From Tritrichomonas foetus (lineage: Eukaryota; Parabasalia; Tritrichomonadida; Tritrichomonadidae): a stretch of DNA of 64,000 bases. The DNA lies in contig MLAK01000982.1 of NCBI GenBank assembly GCA_001839685.1, positions 99,520-163,519 of the forward strand, given 5' to 3'. The position numbers and the translations under genes are program-made. Below, one piece after another: positions 22,605-33,712 of this stretch (its first letter is position 1; every line of letters starts with the position of its first letter). The notes under the pieces are model-generated. The model was given only the letters and a program-made list of their open reading frames with translations, was not told where the DNA came from and ran no database searches.

Positions 22605-23052
22605 TTTCGAAGAATTCCAAAAATCAGGTTTTCAATGTTTTTTGCAACAATATTATAAAAATCTGATCACAGCTAGTATTCATTAAGACAGTGGTTTATT
22701 AAAAGTTTTCTCTCGTTCAATTACTCCTCAATTTATCATATTTTCATTAATTTCATATTTTTTATTATTTTGTTTTGAAAGTGTATTATAGTATTTTGTA
22801 TTTGAAAATGGATCAACAATGAGCAGGCATGCCACCATTCTACACTTTTCCAAATATTGAATAATTTTGGATTGAATTTAAAAAGTTTTGATAATTTGAT
22901 AATATCCTTTTTATTCGTGTTACTGGAAAATTTTCGATTTATTCTTATGGATAAGTGCTTAAAACTCATGAAATAAAAATGATGACAAAAATTTTAAAAT
23001 AGTGTCATTTTTAACAAGAAAGAATAGAATAGATAATTATAGATAAAAAAAA
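22605..23052. other. intergenic between convergent genes, nothing recognised
   Basis: AT-rich spacer between the 3' ends of the small gene and the DENN gene. Confidence 0.5.
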
Positions 23053-24921
23053 TTATTTGAACAGGTCAAAAGGATCATCTGTTGGATGTGGTTGATTAGC
23101 TTTCCTTGTAGGAGACAACATTTGATCATTTCCGAGAGTATTGAATGGATTACTCATTCTATTGTTTGTGTTTTCATTCATTTTTGAAGGTGATGAAAAA
23201 TCGAAGCCAAGAAGGTCGCCACCTTCATTTGCCTGATTGTTTGGACTATTTATTGCACCTCTAGCTTGCGGTGATCCTGTGGCATTGAACGGCATGAAAT
23301 CAACAAATTCAGCGCTTCCATTCATACTACCATTTCCCATCTGCATTTGAGGACTCATTGGATTAGAGTTTATTTGATTGGAGTTCATTTGTGTTGGGTT
23401 AGTTGGTGACAAGGTGATTGGATCGTCAGGCATATCGAAGATTCCAAGGAGGTCATCTTTTGGTTTCTTCTTTGGTGTTGAATTTGCACTTTCATTCAAA
23501 GAATTCATTGTTAAATTTGAATTTGATCCGATTTGATTTCCACCACCGAAATCGATGAGTAAATCATTTGAAGTGTTGGCTGAAGGATGTTCATCAGCGA
23601 AGTCGATGAGCATTGTAGATCCAATATCATCACTTTCTTGGCGATAGTCAGCAAGTCCAGGTGTACTTGCAGAAACTGTCATTGAATGTTTTCCTTGTGT
23701 GGAATTTTTGATTGGACTATTTGCAACTTTATGTTTATCATCATCGGCGAAATCAAGAAGATTTACATCACCTTGGCTAGTTGATTTAGACGGCTGTTTT
23801 CCAATTCTCACAGGTTTCATTGAGTTTCTCTTGAAAACATCATCAAACCATCTTTCAAATGCTTCAATCACACTTTTTGGAGCGTGTTCTTTGTTTAGAA
23901 GGTCTTGGATGACCTGCGATGATTCGAGGAACTCTGGAAGCTTGGCAAGTGCTGCAATGAGGGCCTCTGGTGAAGTAACAGGTCCTGTGTAAATTTGAAG
24001 GTATAAAGCTATGAAATTTTGAAGTGCTTTGTTAACTTGCTTGTGAGGGAAGCCAGGACTATTTTGCCATGCGTGAAGGATAGCAGTCATTGTTGTGTGG
24101 AACTTTGTTTGTTGTGTTAAAACTTTCAGTCTAACATTTGAGTCGTGTGAGTCAAGTGATGGATTATCAATCACTAACTTTACATCACAGTTTACTATGA
24201 TGTGAGAGGCAACCCTTCCCTCAAGAAGAACTTCAGCATGTGTGAGGCCAATTAAAGTAGGAACAGGAACTTGTGTGATATCCTTCAACTTCATTGGGAC
24301 GACTGGAATTGTATTCATGTCCCATCGAAATGGCTCAATTAGTAGAGGAAGAGCTGCTGCAAACTGGCTGCAAACAGATGCACTTGATGAAACACAAAAA
24401 ATGTGGCGCGCTTGAAGCATTGCAATAACAATTTTTGATATGTCGAATGGTGAAAAAGTGTCAAAAATTAATTTCATTAATTTTTGTCTCTGACGGCCTC
24501 CGTCCAGATAAAAAACGGTTTTCTTGATTTGGACAGATGATCTGATTTCTTCCTTATTGAGCTTTTTGACTTGTTCGAATAATTCTGTTTCGGGGAGTTT
24601 CAAAAGTTCGCGGAATAAATCCGGGTAGTAAAACGACGATAAAATGACTCGAGCGGAAAACGAATTTGAATAGAGAACAAAGCCGATTTGGAAGTCGCAA
24701 TGTGTATCACCAATCACAAAAGTGAAAAATGATTTCGATTCAATTGCAGAGAAATCTGGAAAAGAAAATAATTGGACGTTTTTAATCAAATTTTCGTCAG
24801 CGGCGGTTGTTGGAAAAATTTGGTTGGCTTTAACAGCATACTTACTGGTTTCGTGCGTGACTGTGATAGTAAAGAGATGTGTAATAAGGGCCTTTGGTTC
24901 CTGATCGCAGAATTTTAACAT
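23053..24921 (-). CDS. DENN-domain protein, connecdenn-like Rab GEF with clathrin and adaptor motifs
   Basis: 622 residues. The N-terminal half fits a DENN module: an upstream beta-rich uDENN part, then the cDENN core around residues 160-235 with QARHIFCVSSSASV, an LxPF-type segment and PVPTLIGL. DENN proteins exchange nucleotide on Rab GTPases. The C-terminal third is disordered (Asn/Ser/Pro/Met-rich) and packed with short endocytic motifs: LLDFADDD near 385, MLIDFADE, DLLIDFGGG, DDLLGIFDMPDD, DLLGFDF and a terminal DPFDLFK. These resemble clathrin-box and AP-2 ear-binding motifs, an arrangement known in DENND1/connecdenn, which activates Rab35 at clathrin-coated pits. The substrate Rab here is unknown. 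The start at 24921 is the first ATG. Confidence 0.85.
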   Translation of the reverse strand: MLKFCDQEPKALITHLFTITVTHETSKYAVKANQIFPTTAADENLIKNVQLFSFPDFSAIESKSFFTFVIGDTHCDFQIGFVLYSNSFSARVILSSFYYPDLFRELLKLPETELFEQVKKLNKEEIRSSVQIKKTVFYLDGGRQRQKLMKLIFDTFSPFDISKIVIAMLQARHIFCVSSSASVCSQFAAALPLLIEPFRWDMNTIPVVPMKLKDITQVPVPTLIGLTHAEVLLEGRVASHIIVNCDVKLVIDNPSLDSHDSNVRLKVLTQQTKFHTTMTAILHAWQNSPGFPHKQVNKALQNFIALYLQIYTGPVTSPEALIAALAKLPEFLESSQVIQDLLNKEHAPKSVIEAFERWFDDVFKRNSMKPVRIGKQPSKSTSQGDVNLLDFADDDKHKVANSPIKNSTQGKHSMTVSASTPGLADYRQESDDIGSTMLIDFADEHPSANTSNDLLIDFGGGNQIGSNSNLTMNSLNESANSTPKKKPKDDLLGIFDMPDDPITLSPTNPTQMNSNQINSNPMSPQMQMGNGSMNGSAEFVDFMPFNATGSPQARGAINSPNNQANEGGDLLGFDFSSPSKMNENTNNRMSNPFNTLGNDQMLSPTRKANQPHPTDDPFDLFK

Positions 24922-25288
24922 TTTGTCCGAATCGATTCAATTTGTTAATTCACATTGAAAAGGTGAATTCATAAATGGTTTTATTCAAAAAATGAAAATG
25001 TCATACGCGGTTAATAGCTTTTTATGAAGTTATAAGGTCATGTTTTGAATGATATGGCTAAATATGTTGTAAAAAAAGTTGACTGCAAATCATTATTTTT
25101 TCTGTAATTTGAGACGAATCATTTTTATCATTGATAATTTACTGCCGAAATAAATCAACTAAAAAAAAATTAGAAGAAATGATAGGCATCTTCCTTTTTC
25201 GAAAACAAAATATTATAAATCAAGAAAAAGAAAAAGAAAACTCTAAAATGTTTAATATAAACAATATTTGAATCAATTTAGCTTTATC
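24922..25288. other. intergenic, nothing recognised
   Basis: AT-rich spacer between two minus-strand genes; it should hold the DENN gene promoter. No repeat or reading frame is seen. Confidence 0.5.
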
Positions 25289-28200
25289 TTAATATGGAAA
25301 CATGAATCTACGATTTTGATAACTCATTTCCACAAGTTCATAAAAAGCAGCAACATGTGCACTAGATTGTGAAACTACTGCTTCTAAATTCTTCATGCTC
25401 TCAAAAATTGTTGGATCAATATCCATGAATTGCTTGATCACATGAAATATGATTGAAAAATCAACTGAAGTAAATAACATTTGATTATAAGAAAAGTTAT
25501 ACCAGGTATATAAAAACCCAATCAAATAATTTGGCCAACTGTGTTGGTAAGCAAGTAATAAATTATCTTGACTGCTCGAAATAAACTCATGAACAAGTTT
25601 TACAATTATAAGAGCATTTTCTTGATTGAAAAAGAATTGACTCAAGTGTCCAAGAAGGTTTTCAACGATAAAACAAAGTTGGCTTCCATCACACATGTAA
25701 AATATACTACTGAGAAATGAATTATATGATTTTAATATTTGTGTGTTTTTACAATAGAAGAAAGATTTTACAACCGACGTACAATTTTTCACAATTGATG
25801 GAATAATCAAATTAATACAGTTTGTATCAATTAAAAGTTGAATAATTTTCTCTTTAATTTTTTCCATATGATCTAAATTTTGCATATGCATTAAAACATT
25901 TGTATAGTAATAATATAAAAACTCAATATCTCTTGATTCATAAATATTCCTCAATTTTCGATCTGAGTTATAAATTGTCATAATCAAATCAAAGAAATCA
26001 TCGCTTCTTACACATATTTGTTTTTTGGCTAAAGCTTTAGCTTTTTTAATTACATTTAGATTATTTAGTGATAATTCTGCCTCATTCAAAACTGAAGGTG
26101 ATTCCGAATTTGAATAAACTAAAACATAAGCGCTGGAAGGCATATTAGAATCATTTGAACCAAATGCATCATGTGAAAGATTTGCAATTGAATACTTGGA
26201 TACATGAGAATCATTAAAACTCATCCATTTACCATTCAATTTGCTAATATAATTGAAATGTCCGAAATCCGCAGTTCCTATGTGCAAAATTACACCAATA
26301 AGATTATAATGTGGATTAAAATGTGAATTAGTTTGTTCAGAATATTTCGACATATCAAGTGACATTGGAAAATAAAATGCACTGTTAATTTTTTGTCTTA
26401 CTTGTTTTTCTTTATTGTAGATAAAACGACCTAACTGAATAATTAAAATGTTTGGAAGCTGTTTGATGGTTGTTGTATGATTCGCTTCAATTTTGATGTT
26501 TCGCGTTTGATCTTTGTAATTTTTGACGATTTCAGGACGACCAAAATTTTGAAGTGAATCTTCAAGTGATTCATATCCATTGACTTCAACAGGTAAGGTA
26601 AAAAATCGCTCTTCATTTGATGAATTAAATGGTAGATTAATTCCTTCAAATTTATTTTCAAGAGCTCCTGAGAAATAATAAGTTAAATCAGGAGGCAATC
26701 CATTTAATATTGTTGAAAGAAACTCAACAGTATCTTGTTGTTCATAGAAATTAATTGATTCACCAGCCAATTTAATACTTTGCATGAAATTTGTTGGATC
26801 TGCAAAATCTAACTGTCCAAATTTCATTAATGAAAATAAAGATTGCATTTGAATTTGCCAATGCTCAGATAATTTTGCTTGTAAGAAAGAATCAGTGAAT
26901 TTTCCAAAGCCATACAACATTTGGAGAGAGCAATTGGCATAGCATGTTGCACCTAAATTCTTAAGACCTGTATATTCATATCTATTGGATTTTTTATTGT
27001 TATTTTTTCTGCTTTCTGGCAATAAGCCATATGAAGGTAAAGGGTCACTAACATAACGGAATAAAAGATTTGAGAAATCTAAATCAGATTGATTATAAGA
27101 AATTATACTTTTTAATAGATTGATAATAGGTCTAAAATTATTTACAGTTTCAATTATTTCAAATAAATAATTAGTATTAATAAGTTGATAATTATTAAAA
27201 GAATTGCACAAATATGAACAATAAATTGTCAATAAATGATCATCATGATACAAATTATGTAATACATACTCATTAATTTGCTTCAAAGCAATTGATGATT
27301 GTATATTAGAATTAACTATTGAATTGAGTAAAGCATCAAAATAAATACATTTTCTTTCAACGTCTTGTTGACTGTTCTTAAACAGATCGAATTTAGAAAA
27401 CAAAATTTGGAAAATTAAATTTTTGGCATCATTTGTAAAATTATGTATTATTTTTCCTAAAAATTGAAGTTTCATATTATTTACTAAATAGAAAATATTG
27501 ACTTGAAGATAATCTACTAAGATTTGTGGGAATTTCTTGAAAATTTCAACTAAAATTGAAACTATTGATTCAGATAATTTATATGAAGTTGATTTATTTA
27601 AATCCTCAAATGCTTGAAGTACTAATTTAGGCATTATTTCAATAAAATCTTTGTCATTTGAGTTTATTGAATTATATATCTCTTTCAAAATATTCAAAAT
27701 CAAAACTTTCCCTTGTTTATCTAGTTCTTCATTGATGTAAATTGAAACCAAAAAGCAAAAAATGCTTTTCGACATTAACATTGCTTTATATGTAGGATTA
27801 TCTTTCATTTGGTTAAAAATTGCTCTGATATAATATTGTCTTTCTCCTGGATTTTTGCAATTTAATAATACAGAATAAATAGTTTCAATTTTATCAAGAT
27901 AGCTTTTAATGGATGTTGGTGTTAAAATCCGATTCAAAAAATTTAAAATTGACGAAGATATTTCAGTTGACAAATTTTCTTGATTAAGAAGTCTTAATGC
28001 TTCAGTGGTAATTTTTGATTCACTGAAAATAAATTCAGGACGAAGAGTTATTTCAGAATTATGTACATTTTCATTGCTGAATTCATTTTGATTAAGATTA
28101 TGACGATATGAAGAATTTTTTAAGAAAGTATCATTATTTTCAGGGATGTAGTTTACTTGTATTTTTGAACCATCAGATATCCCAAGCATTTCCAAGGTAA

Positions 28201-30496
28201 CATAATTAGAAATAATGATATTATTATAGTATAATTCAATTTGCTCAGAATTAAATATTATCTGAGCTCTAAAATTAATAGAACTAATTAAATCAGATGA
28301 TTGACAGTATATTATTTGGGGAATAGTAGAATAATTCCCTATTAAGATCAGTTTAATTTTTCCTTTATTCGATAAAGGTTTATGAGGAATGATATGAACA
28401 TCATCAGGATTTAAAAATGCACTTAATTGTGTCATGAAATTACAAAGGAAATCATAACAACGAGTTATTACTTGTGGTGAATGTGAATTAGCTTGTAAAA
28501 GATCAGATAAATAATTCACAACAATTGGTAATTGATTATAATCATAAGCACTGTTCATAATAACATCAAGTTTTGATTGAATATAATCGATTGAGGCTGT
28601 GGCTATTAAATAAATCCTTAAGAGTTCTTTAAATCCTCTTACTGTGAAATTTTTAATAGAAAAAAGCAAAGGAGTTTTGATTAATGCATTAGAATTGTTA
28701 GATAAAGATTTTATTTCTTTTATTCTCATTGATTCAGAAATTGTCATTGTATAAAAAAAATCAGCCAAACATATTATTGATGAACAAGTTAAATTTGGGT
28801 TCATTTCAGATAAAATAGAAATCGCGTAATCTACAGCTTCAGAAGTGCAAAATAAAAAACTCTTCCATTGATAAGCTTTATTAAAAGCAGCGAAAACTTC
28901 TTCAGAATTCAACATTCTTATTAGAATTTGACTTAGTTCAGTTTTAGTTAACGTAAATGTGGAATATTTGAAGCAATAAGCAAAGAAAAGGAAAGATTGG
29001 TCATTTTTTTCAGTAATAAGATTAATAAGCATATCTCTTCTGCAAAAAATATGGTAATTTACATTGTGCTTTTCATATTGGTCTAAAATTGATATAGATT
29101 TTTTATTACCGGCCGCCATTAGCAAAAATGAGAAAATAAAATGTATGAATTTTTGTTCACCTGTATGTTTCACTAATAAAGTGAACTTCGTATCAGTTTC
29201 ATTGAGGAGTCTACCTAGAATTTCAAAAGAAATTTCTGGTTTATACTGGTATAAACTTAGAATCATAATTTGTAATAAATGTTTTTGTTCTTTTTTGAAT
29301 GAAGGAATCTTTAAAACTTCTAAAGAAAAAGCGAACTGATTGTCTAATGAGAGTGATTGAAAAGCTTGAGAAATTATGTCATTGATAATTGCTTGGTTAT
29401 CACTTGGTAGAATTAAACTCTTTTTCAAAAATGTAATTAATTCTGAAAATGTAAAATTAAATGTAATTGAGGAAGTGATCCTTTGAAGAAATTGGATATT
29501 GATTTTGGGATCAATAATTAAAGATTTAAAATTGCATTCATTTGCTTTCGTGTTGATGAGGTTTTTAAAAGTGCTTTTTATTGGTGATTCTTCCATTCGT
29601 GTGTAAATTTGTTTTACAATATTGTTGACTTTAATCTGGAGGTCATTTGAATGTGAAACGCAAACAGATGTCAAAACAAAATTAATTAAAATTTCAAACA
29701 ATGAATTTACTTCATTTTCTTTTGATTCTTTGTTATTTAAGGCATCAATCACTAAGAGAGCAAAACTTTCAAAAACATTTAAATAAAGGAGATTATCTTC
29801 ATTGCTATTGGGTGCGTTTTTAGGAGTGTCATTTTCGTTGAAGACATTTTCTAATTGGTTGTTGGTTATTCTAAAGCCAATGTGTTTTAACTCTTGATTT
29901 AAAAAACGGTGAAGGTGATTGAGAATATATTTAATCCAGTCTGAAACTATTGCAGATAGTTTTGGATTAGATATTTTCATGGAAACAGTGATGAAAAATG
30001 AGAAATATTGAAAGAAAGCATAAAAATGCAACCACGAATATTTTGGTGTGTTTGTGAACTCGTTTATAAAACAATTCACATCTTTCAAAATTTTTTCCGT
30101 GACACTCAAAAATGCAGAATTGTTTGATTCGTAAAAAGGCTTCTTTGTATTAAAAAGTGAAGACAATGATAAAAATGTCTGAAATTTCAGACTGCTTTTG
30201 TTGATAAGCAAAATCATAATCTTGTTAATTATCTCAAAAATATTTAAAAATATAGAAAAAATATTAGTGTCTAATTGGGTTAGTTCTAATGTAGAATTTA
30301 AAAACTGTGGGATAGTTTCATTTATAAATAAATCAGAAAATTGTTGATAAGGATCTGGCAAAATTTGATTTTCGAAAAAATAATTTAAAAGTCTTTGGAA
30401 GTATTCAAGATTGCTATATATGTCTGGATGATTTGGTAAAATTTTTGATTGAAATGATTGGCACCATTCCAAGAAAAATCGCTGTGTTTGGTTCAT
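25289..30496 (-). CDS. giant ubiquitin-specific protease (C19, USP9X/24/34 type)
   Basis: About 1,735 residues from the ATG at 30496. The frame stays open for 40 further codons to a TTG at 30616, without an ATG. The catalytic domain is near residues 1170-1440: Cys box GLKNLGATCYANCSLQ near 1180, then YEQQDTVEFLS, and the His box GHFNYISK near 1413 with the downstream Asn/Asp in FNDSHVSKYS. A ubiquitin-like segment seems to lie near 710-785. The long flanks are helical and repeat-like, as in USP9X, USP24 and USP34, where the enzyme sits inside a huge alpha-solenoid. It should remove ubiquitin from proteins; substrates cannot be inferred. Base composition matches its AT-rich neighbours. Confidence 0.92.
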   Translation of the reverse strand: MNQTQRFFLEWCQSFQSKILPNHPDIYSNLEYFQRLLNYFFENQILPDPYQQFSDLFINETIPQFLNSTLELTQLDTNIFSIFLNIFEIINKIMILLINKSSLKFQTFLSLSSLFNTKKPFYESNNSAFLSVTEKILKDVNCFINEFTNTPKYSWLHFYAFFQYFSFFITVSMKISNPKLSAIVSDWIKYILNHLHRFLNQELKHIGFRITNNQLENVFNENDTPKNAPNSNEDNLLYLNVFESFALLVIDALNNKESKENEVNSLFEILINFVLTSVCVSHSNDLQIKVNNIVKQIYTRMEESPIKSTFKNLINTKANECNFKSLIIDPKINIQFLQRITSSITFNFTFSELITFLKKSLILPSDNQAIINDIISQAFQSLSLDNQFAFSLEVLKIPSFKKEQKHLLQIMILSLYQYKPEISFEILGRLLNETDTKFTLLVKHTGEQKFIHFIFSFLLMAAGNKKSISILDQYEKHNVNYHIFCRRDMLINLITEKNDQSFLFFAYCFKYSTFTLTKTELSQILIRMLNSEEVFAAFNKAYQWKSFLFCTSEAVDYAISILSEMNPNLTCSSIICLADFFYTMTISESMRIKEIKSLSNNSNALIKTPLLFSIKNFTVRGFKELLRIYLIATASIDYIQSKLDVIMNSAYDYNQLPIVVNYLSDLLQANSHSPQVITRCYDFLCNFMTQLSAFLNPDDVHIIPHKPLSNKGKIKLILIGNYSTIPQIIYCQSSDLISSINFRAQIIFNSEQIELYYNNIIISNYVTLEMLGISDGSKIQVNYIPENNDTFLKNSSYRHNLNQNEFSNENVHNSEITLRPEFIFSESKITTEALRLLNQENLSTEISSSILNFLNRILTPTSIKSYLDKIETIYSVLLNCKNPGERQYYIRAIFNQMKDNPTYKAMLMSKSIFCFLVSIYINEELDKQGKVLILNILKEIYNSINSNDKDFIEIMPKLVLQAFEDLNKSTSYKLSESIVSILVEIFKKFPQILVDYLQVNIFYLVNNMKLQFLGKIIHNFTNDAKNLIFQILFSKFDLFKNSQQDVERKCIYFDALLNSIVNSNIQSSIALKQINEYVLHNLYHDDHLLTIYCSYLCNSFNNYQLINTNYLFEIIETVNNFRPIINLLKSIISYNQSDLDFSNLLFRYVSDPLPSYGLLPESRKNNNKKSNRYEYTGLKNLGATCYANCSLQMLYGFGKFTDSFLQAKLSEHWQIQMQSLFSLMKFGQLDFADPTNFMQSIKLAGESINFYEQQDTVEFLSTILNGLPPDLTYYFSGALENKFEGINLPFNSSNEERFFTLPVEVNGYESLEDSLQNFGRPEIVKNYKDQTRNIKIEANHTTTIKQLPNILIIQLGRFIYNKEKQVRQKINSAFYFPMSLDMSKYSEQTNSHFNPHYNLIGVILHIGTADFGHFNYISKLNGKWMSFNDSHVSKYSIANLSHDAFGSNDSNMPSSAYVLVYSNSESPSVLNEAELSLNNLNVIKKAKALAKKQICVRSDDFFDLIMTIYNSDRKLRNIYESRDIEFLYYYYTNVLMHMQNLDHMEKIKEKIIQLLIDTNCINLIIPSIVKNCTSVVKSFFYCKNTQILKSYNSFLSSIFYMCDGSQLCFIVENLLGHLSQFFFNQENALIIVKLVHEFISSSQDNLLLAYQHSWPNYLIGFLYTWYNFSYNQMLFTSVDFSIIFHVIKQFMDIDPTIFESMKNLEAVVSQSSAHVAAFYELVEMSYQNRRFMFPY

Positions 30497-30802
30497 ATCA
30501 TTGAAAACTGACACAATTTGAGAAGATAATTCAATTTGAAAAGCGTTGGCAAAAAAAGGGAAAGAAACAAAAATGGCAGGTTTCCATTGAATTGATGGTA
30601 TTAGATGTTTAAGCAACTGAACATCAATTCAAAAATGTAAATATCGAGGAACGGCAGGAAGAGAAAAAAGAAATGAATAAAATGAAAGCCAAAAAGTAGA
30701 TATTTGTTATTTTTTATTATTTTTTATCCATCTATTCGATACTGATAAAAACCTAAAAAATAGAAAGTGAGAAATTGCTTATGAGAAATAGAGTTTAATT
30801 CC

Positions 30803-33328
30803 TCAGAGTTTATCGAGGTAACGGTCGAGTGCTGGGACCTTTTCATCAAGACCCTTCCTCTTACGGACAGCGGTGATTGTGTCTGAGAGTTTGTTTCCTG
30901 GGTCGAAAGCATCACCTTGGAGGTTCTCCCAGTGATCGAAGATCATCTGTGGGAAGGCTTGACCGGATGTAGCACCACGAAGATCCTTATCGAAACCGAA
31001 GGATTCCATAACTGGAAGGTAGGCCTTGATGACCATAAGTGGTGTTCCTTCACGTTGTTGTTGATCGAAGGCACGACCACGGCGCTTGGAGAGAACGCCA
31101 TGGACACCACCGCAGACGGCGAGTGGAGCTGTGATTTCGCAAAGGTAGACTGGTTCGATGAGTGTTGGTTGGGCTGTGTATTCTGAAGCGTAAAGAACAC
31201 GACGGCCGCATGGAACGATTTGACCACCGTTACGGTGAGAAGCATCGCTGTGAAGATAAACTTCGACGATGTTGAAGCGGACGCCACGGAGTGGTTCTTC
31301 GCAAAGAACACCGAGCTTGGTGGCCCATTGGAAGGCACCAATCAAGTGTTCCTTGATTTCCTGAAGGTATTCAGCGGACTTGGTTGTATCGACGATGAGA
31401 TTTGGTCCGTTTGAGTCTGGTCCGAAGCCCCAAACACGACGGGCATCTGTTTGTTCCCATCCGAAGCGGTTTTGGAGTTCCTTAGCGCGTGTCTTAACAT
31501 CCATACGTGGGTTGATTTCACCAGATTCGATGGCGTTGAGGAGTTCCTCTTCGATTGGTTGGGCCTGGCACATGACACGGTTAAGCTTGTTGGCGGACTT
31601 GGCCATGCAGACGACTGATGAGAGTTCTTGNACTGTTTCTCTGAATGAAACGACTGGTGGTGAGCGGACGATTGGGATGCAAGCATAATCTTCTTCAAGA
31701 TCCTTAAGGCAAATTTCAAGGTGAAGTTCACCAGCACCGGCGATGATGTGTTCACCTGTTTCTTCGTGGGAAACGACAACGCATGGGTCGGACTTGGCGA
31801 GACGGTTGAGACCTTCGACAAGCTTNGGAAGATCGCAGGCTTGTTTTGGTTCGACGGCGACACGAACGACTGGGGCGACGGAGAACTTCATGGCCTTGAT
31901 TGGGCAAGCAACGTCGGATGTTGAGATTGTTCCGCACTTGACGAGGTATTGATCGATACCGACAAGTGAGATTGTGTTACCGCATGGGCAGTCTTGAAGG
32001 TTTTCAACCTTACGACCCATCATAAGGACGGTACGTTGGATGTTTGTGATGTGGAGGTCCTCTTTGCTGCCTGGGTTGTAGTTGGCGCCCATGACGCGGA
32101 CGCGTTGGCCTGTGGCGACTGTTCCGGCGAAGACACGGCCGAAGGCGTAGAAACGTCCGCGGTCTGATGATGGAACCATCTTGGAGACGTAGAGCATGAG
32201 TGGGCCGTTTGGATCGCATTCCTTGATGGCCTTGTAGCATTCGTCGTCTTGTGGACCAGTGTAGAGGGTTTCAGCACGGTACTTCTGGGCCATGGCTGGG
32301 GATGGAAGGTGAAGGACGATCATTTCGAGAAGGGCTTCAGCAGCTGGGAGCCAACGGCGGTAAACGGCTGAAAGAAGTTCACGGCCTTCCATTTGTTGTT
32401 CGTCATCATGGAGCTTGACACCAAGGCGGTTGAACATATCGCGGAATTTTGGCTTATCGTCGGCCATGATGGCGCGTGAGAGTGTAACGACTGGCTTGAG
32501 GACGAATTGGCAGAAAGTACGTTCGAGGGCTTGTCCCTTATCGTTTGTGGCCTTGTGGAGGAACTTCTTGGATGCAGCATCCCAGTAACGTTCGCCCCAA
32601 AGTTGTGGCATGAGCTTCTTGACTTGAACACCGAATTTGGCGGCGTACATCTTGGCGAACTTGGTGAGGGTGAAACCGAAACCGTGGAGACCAGATCCGA
32701 AGCAGACTGTACCTTGGGCTGGGGAAACGATGAGGTTACCCATTGGTCCATCTTCTGTTGTGTATGTGGCGATGATAACATTGACGTTATCGATGGACTT
32801 GGAGAAGGTTTGGTACATATCTTCTGGATCGGCGTTGAGTTCGAGAAGGCAACGATCGATCTTGTTGACGATAACGACTGGCTTGATACGTTCTGCAAGG
32901 GCTTGACGTAAAACTGTTTCTGTTTGTACGCAAACACCTTCGATACAGTCAACGACGACGAGGGCACCATCTGTAACACGAAGGGCGGCTGTAACTTCGG
33001 CGGAGAAGTCAATGTGTCCCGGGGAATCGATAAGGTTGATCAAGAAACCATTACCGTCTGAGCCTTCTGGGATATCTTCTTCTGGCATGGTGTAGTAGAG
33101 GGACACACCAGTTGATTTGATGGTAATGCAACGTTCTTGTTCATCAGCACGGGTATCGGTATAACGGGTTTCACCGGCGGATTCGTTGGAGATGATACCA
33201 GCACGAGCAATGAGGGAGTCAGTGAGGGTTGATTTGCCGTGATCGACGTGGGCAATAACGGACATGTTACGGATGTTGTTGCGCTTGTCCATGACCTTGC
33301 GCAGTTGGTCCACAGAGAAGTTCACCAT
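30803..33328 (-). CDS. translation elongation factor 2
   Basis: 841 residues, full length for eukaryotic EF-2. The G domain has [33 protein letters not shown] and NKID. Domain IV has [12 protein letters not shown], with the His that is converted to diphthamide. It moves tRNA and mRNA through the ribosome using GTP. The gene has much higher GC and a strong C/G third-position bias compared with its neighbours, as expected for a very highly expressed gene. Single undetermined bases at 31631 and 31826 each leave one residue unknown but do not break the frame. The start at 33328 gives the conserved [15 protein letters not shown]-terminus. Confidence 0.98.
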   Translation of the reverse strand: MVNFSVDQLRKVMDKRNNIRNMSVIAHVDHGKSTLTDSLIARAGIISNESAGETRYTDTRADEQERCITIKSTGVSLYYTMPEEDIPEGSDGNGFLINLIDSPGHIDFSAEVTAALRVTDGALVVVDCIEGVCVQTETVLRQALAERIKPVVIVNKIDRCLLELNADPEDMYQTFSKSIDNVNVIIATYTTEDGPMGNLIVSPAQGTVCFGSGLHGFGFTLTKFAKMYAAKFGVQVKKLMPQLWGERYWDAASKKFLHKATNDKGQALERTFCQFVLKPVVTLSRAIMADDKPKFRDMFNRLGVKLHDDEQQMEGRELLSAVYRRWLPAAEALLEMIVLHLPSPAMAQKYRAETLYTGPQDDECYKAIKECDPNGPLMLYVSKMVPSSDRGRFYAFGRVFAGTVATGQRVRVMGANYNPGSKEDLHITNIQRTVLMMGRKVENLQDCPCGNTISLVGIDQYLVKCGTISTSDVACPIKAMKFSVAPVVRVAVEPKQACDLXKLVEGLNRLAKSDPCVVVSHEETGEHIIAGAGELHLEICLKDLEEDYACIPIVRSPPVVSFRETXQELSSVVCMAKSANKLNRVMCQAQPIEEELLNAIESGEINPRMDVKTRAKELQNRFGWEQTDARRVWGFGPDSNGPNLIVDTTKSAEYLQEIKEHLIGAFQWATKLGVLCEEPLRGVRFNIVEVYLHSDASHRNGGQIVPCGRRVLYASEYTAQPTLIEPVYLCEITAPLAVCGGVHGVLSKRRGRAFDQQQREGTPLMVIKAYLPVMESFGFDKDLRGATSGQAFPQMIFDHWENLQGDAFDPGNKLSDTITAVRKRKGLDEKVPALDRYLDKL
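31631..31631. other. undetermined base in EF-2
   Basis: An N in the sequence; a second one is at 31826. In a gene often present in several near-identical copies, such Ns may mark copy differences collapsed in assembly. Confidence 0.6.
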
Positions 33329-33367
33329 GAATCAAAGTGGTTTAACTTCACTTCATCAAAACATCGA

Positions 33368-33382
33368 CCAAGGCGACCTTGG
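33368..33382. promoter_or_regulatory. near-palindrome upstream of EF-2
   Basis: CCAAGGCGACCTTGG: 6-bp arms CCAAGG/CCTTGG around CGA. It is GC-rich in an AT-rich spacer and lies 40-54 bases before the start codon of the highly expressed EF-2 gene, a plausible factor-binding site. No known trichomonad motif is claimed. Confidence 0.4.
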
Positions 33383-33599
33383 TCGATCTATCGCCCTATC
33401 AAAAAATCTTTTCAATTTTAAATAAATAGAAATATTCATCATTCAAAAGATCTCCAAAAATCCCTCAAAAATAAGAATGCCTTGTAAACATTTTAATTCC
33501 TCATAATATTTTCTTTATAAATGGTAATTTTCTGAATATTATGATGAACTTTTTCACAAAAATTTACTTGATTATTTTTTACTGAGATTCACAATTTGT

Positions 33600-33712
33600 G
33601 TCTAAACCTTCCATGTACCTTTCACTAAACGGAAGTTAAGCAGGGAAAATTTCACCATGGAAAGGTAATTTTTCGAACATCATTTCCTGTAAGGTCAATG
33701 CTTACAGTTTTT
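33600..33712 (+). ncRNA. possible structured RNA, unassigned
   Basis: CCTTCCATG (33607-33615) pairs with CATGGAAAGG (33656-33665) with one bulge. Downstream, CTGTAAG and CTTACAG (33687-33693 and 33701-33707) form a perfect 7-bp hairpin with a 7-base loop, followed by five T bases like a Pol III stop. Inside the first stem is CGGAAGTTAAGCAGGG, which resembles a conserved 5S rRNA segment, but the remaining 5S helices are not there. It could be a decayed 5S copy, another small RNA, or chance. Confidence 0.25.

Noticed and set aside
31380..32911. Several 60-230-codon frames on both strands inside EF-2
   Set aside because: Artefacts of the GC-rich, biased codons of EF-2.
33600..33712. Genuine 5S rRNA gene
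   Set aside because: One conserved segment is similar, but helices I and II of 5S cannot be formed and the flanks do not match.
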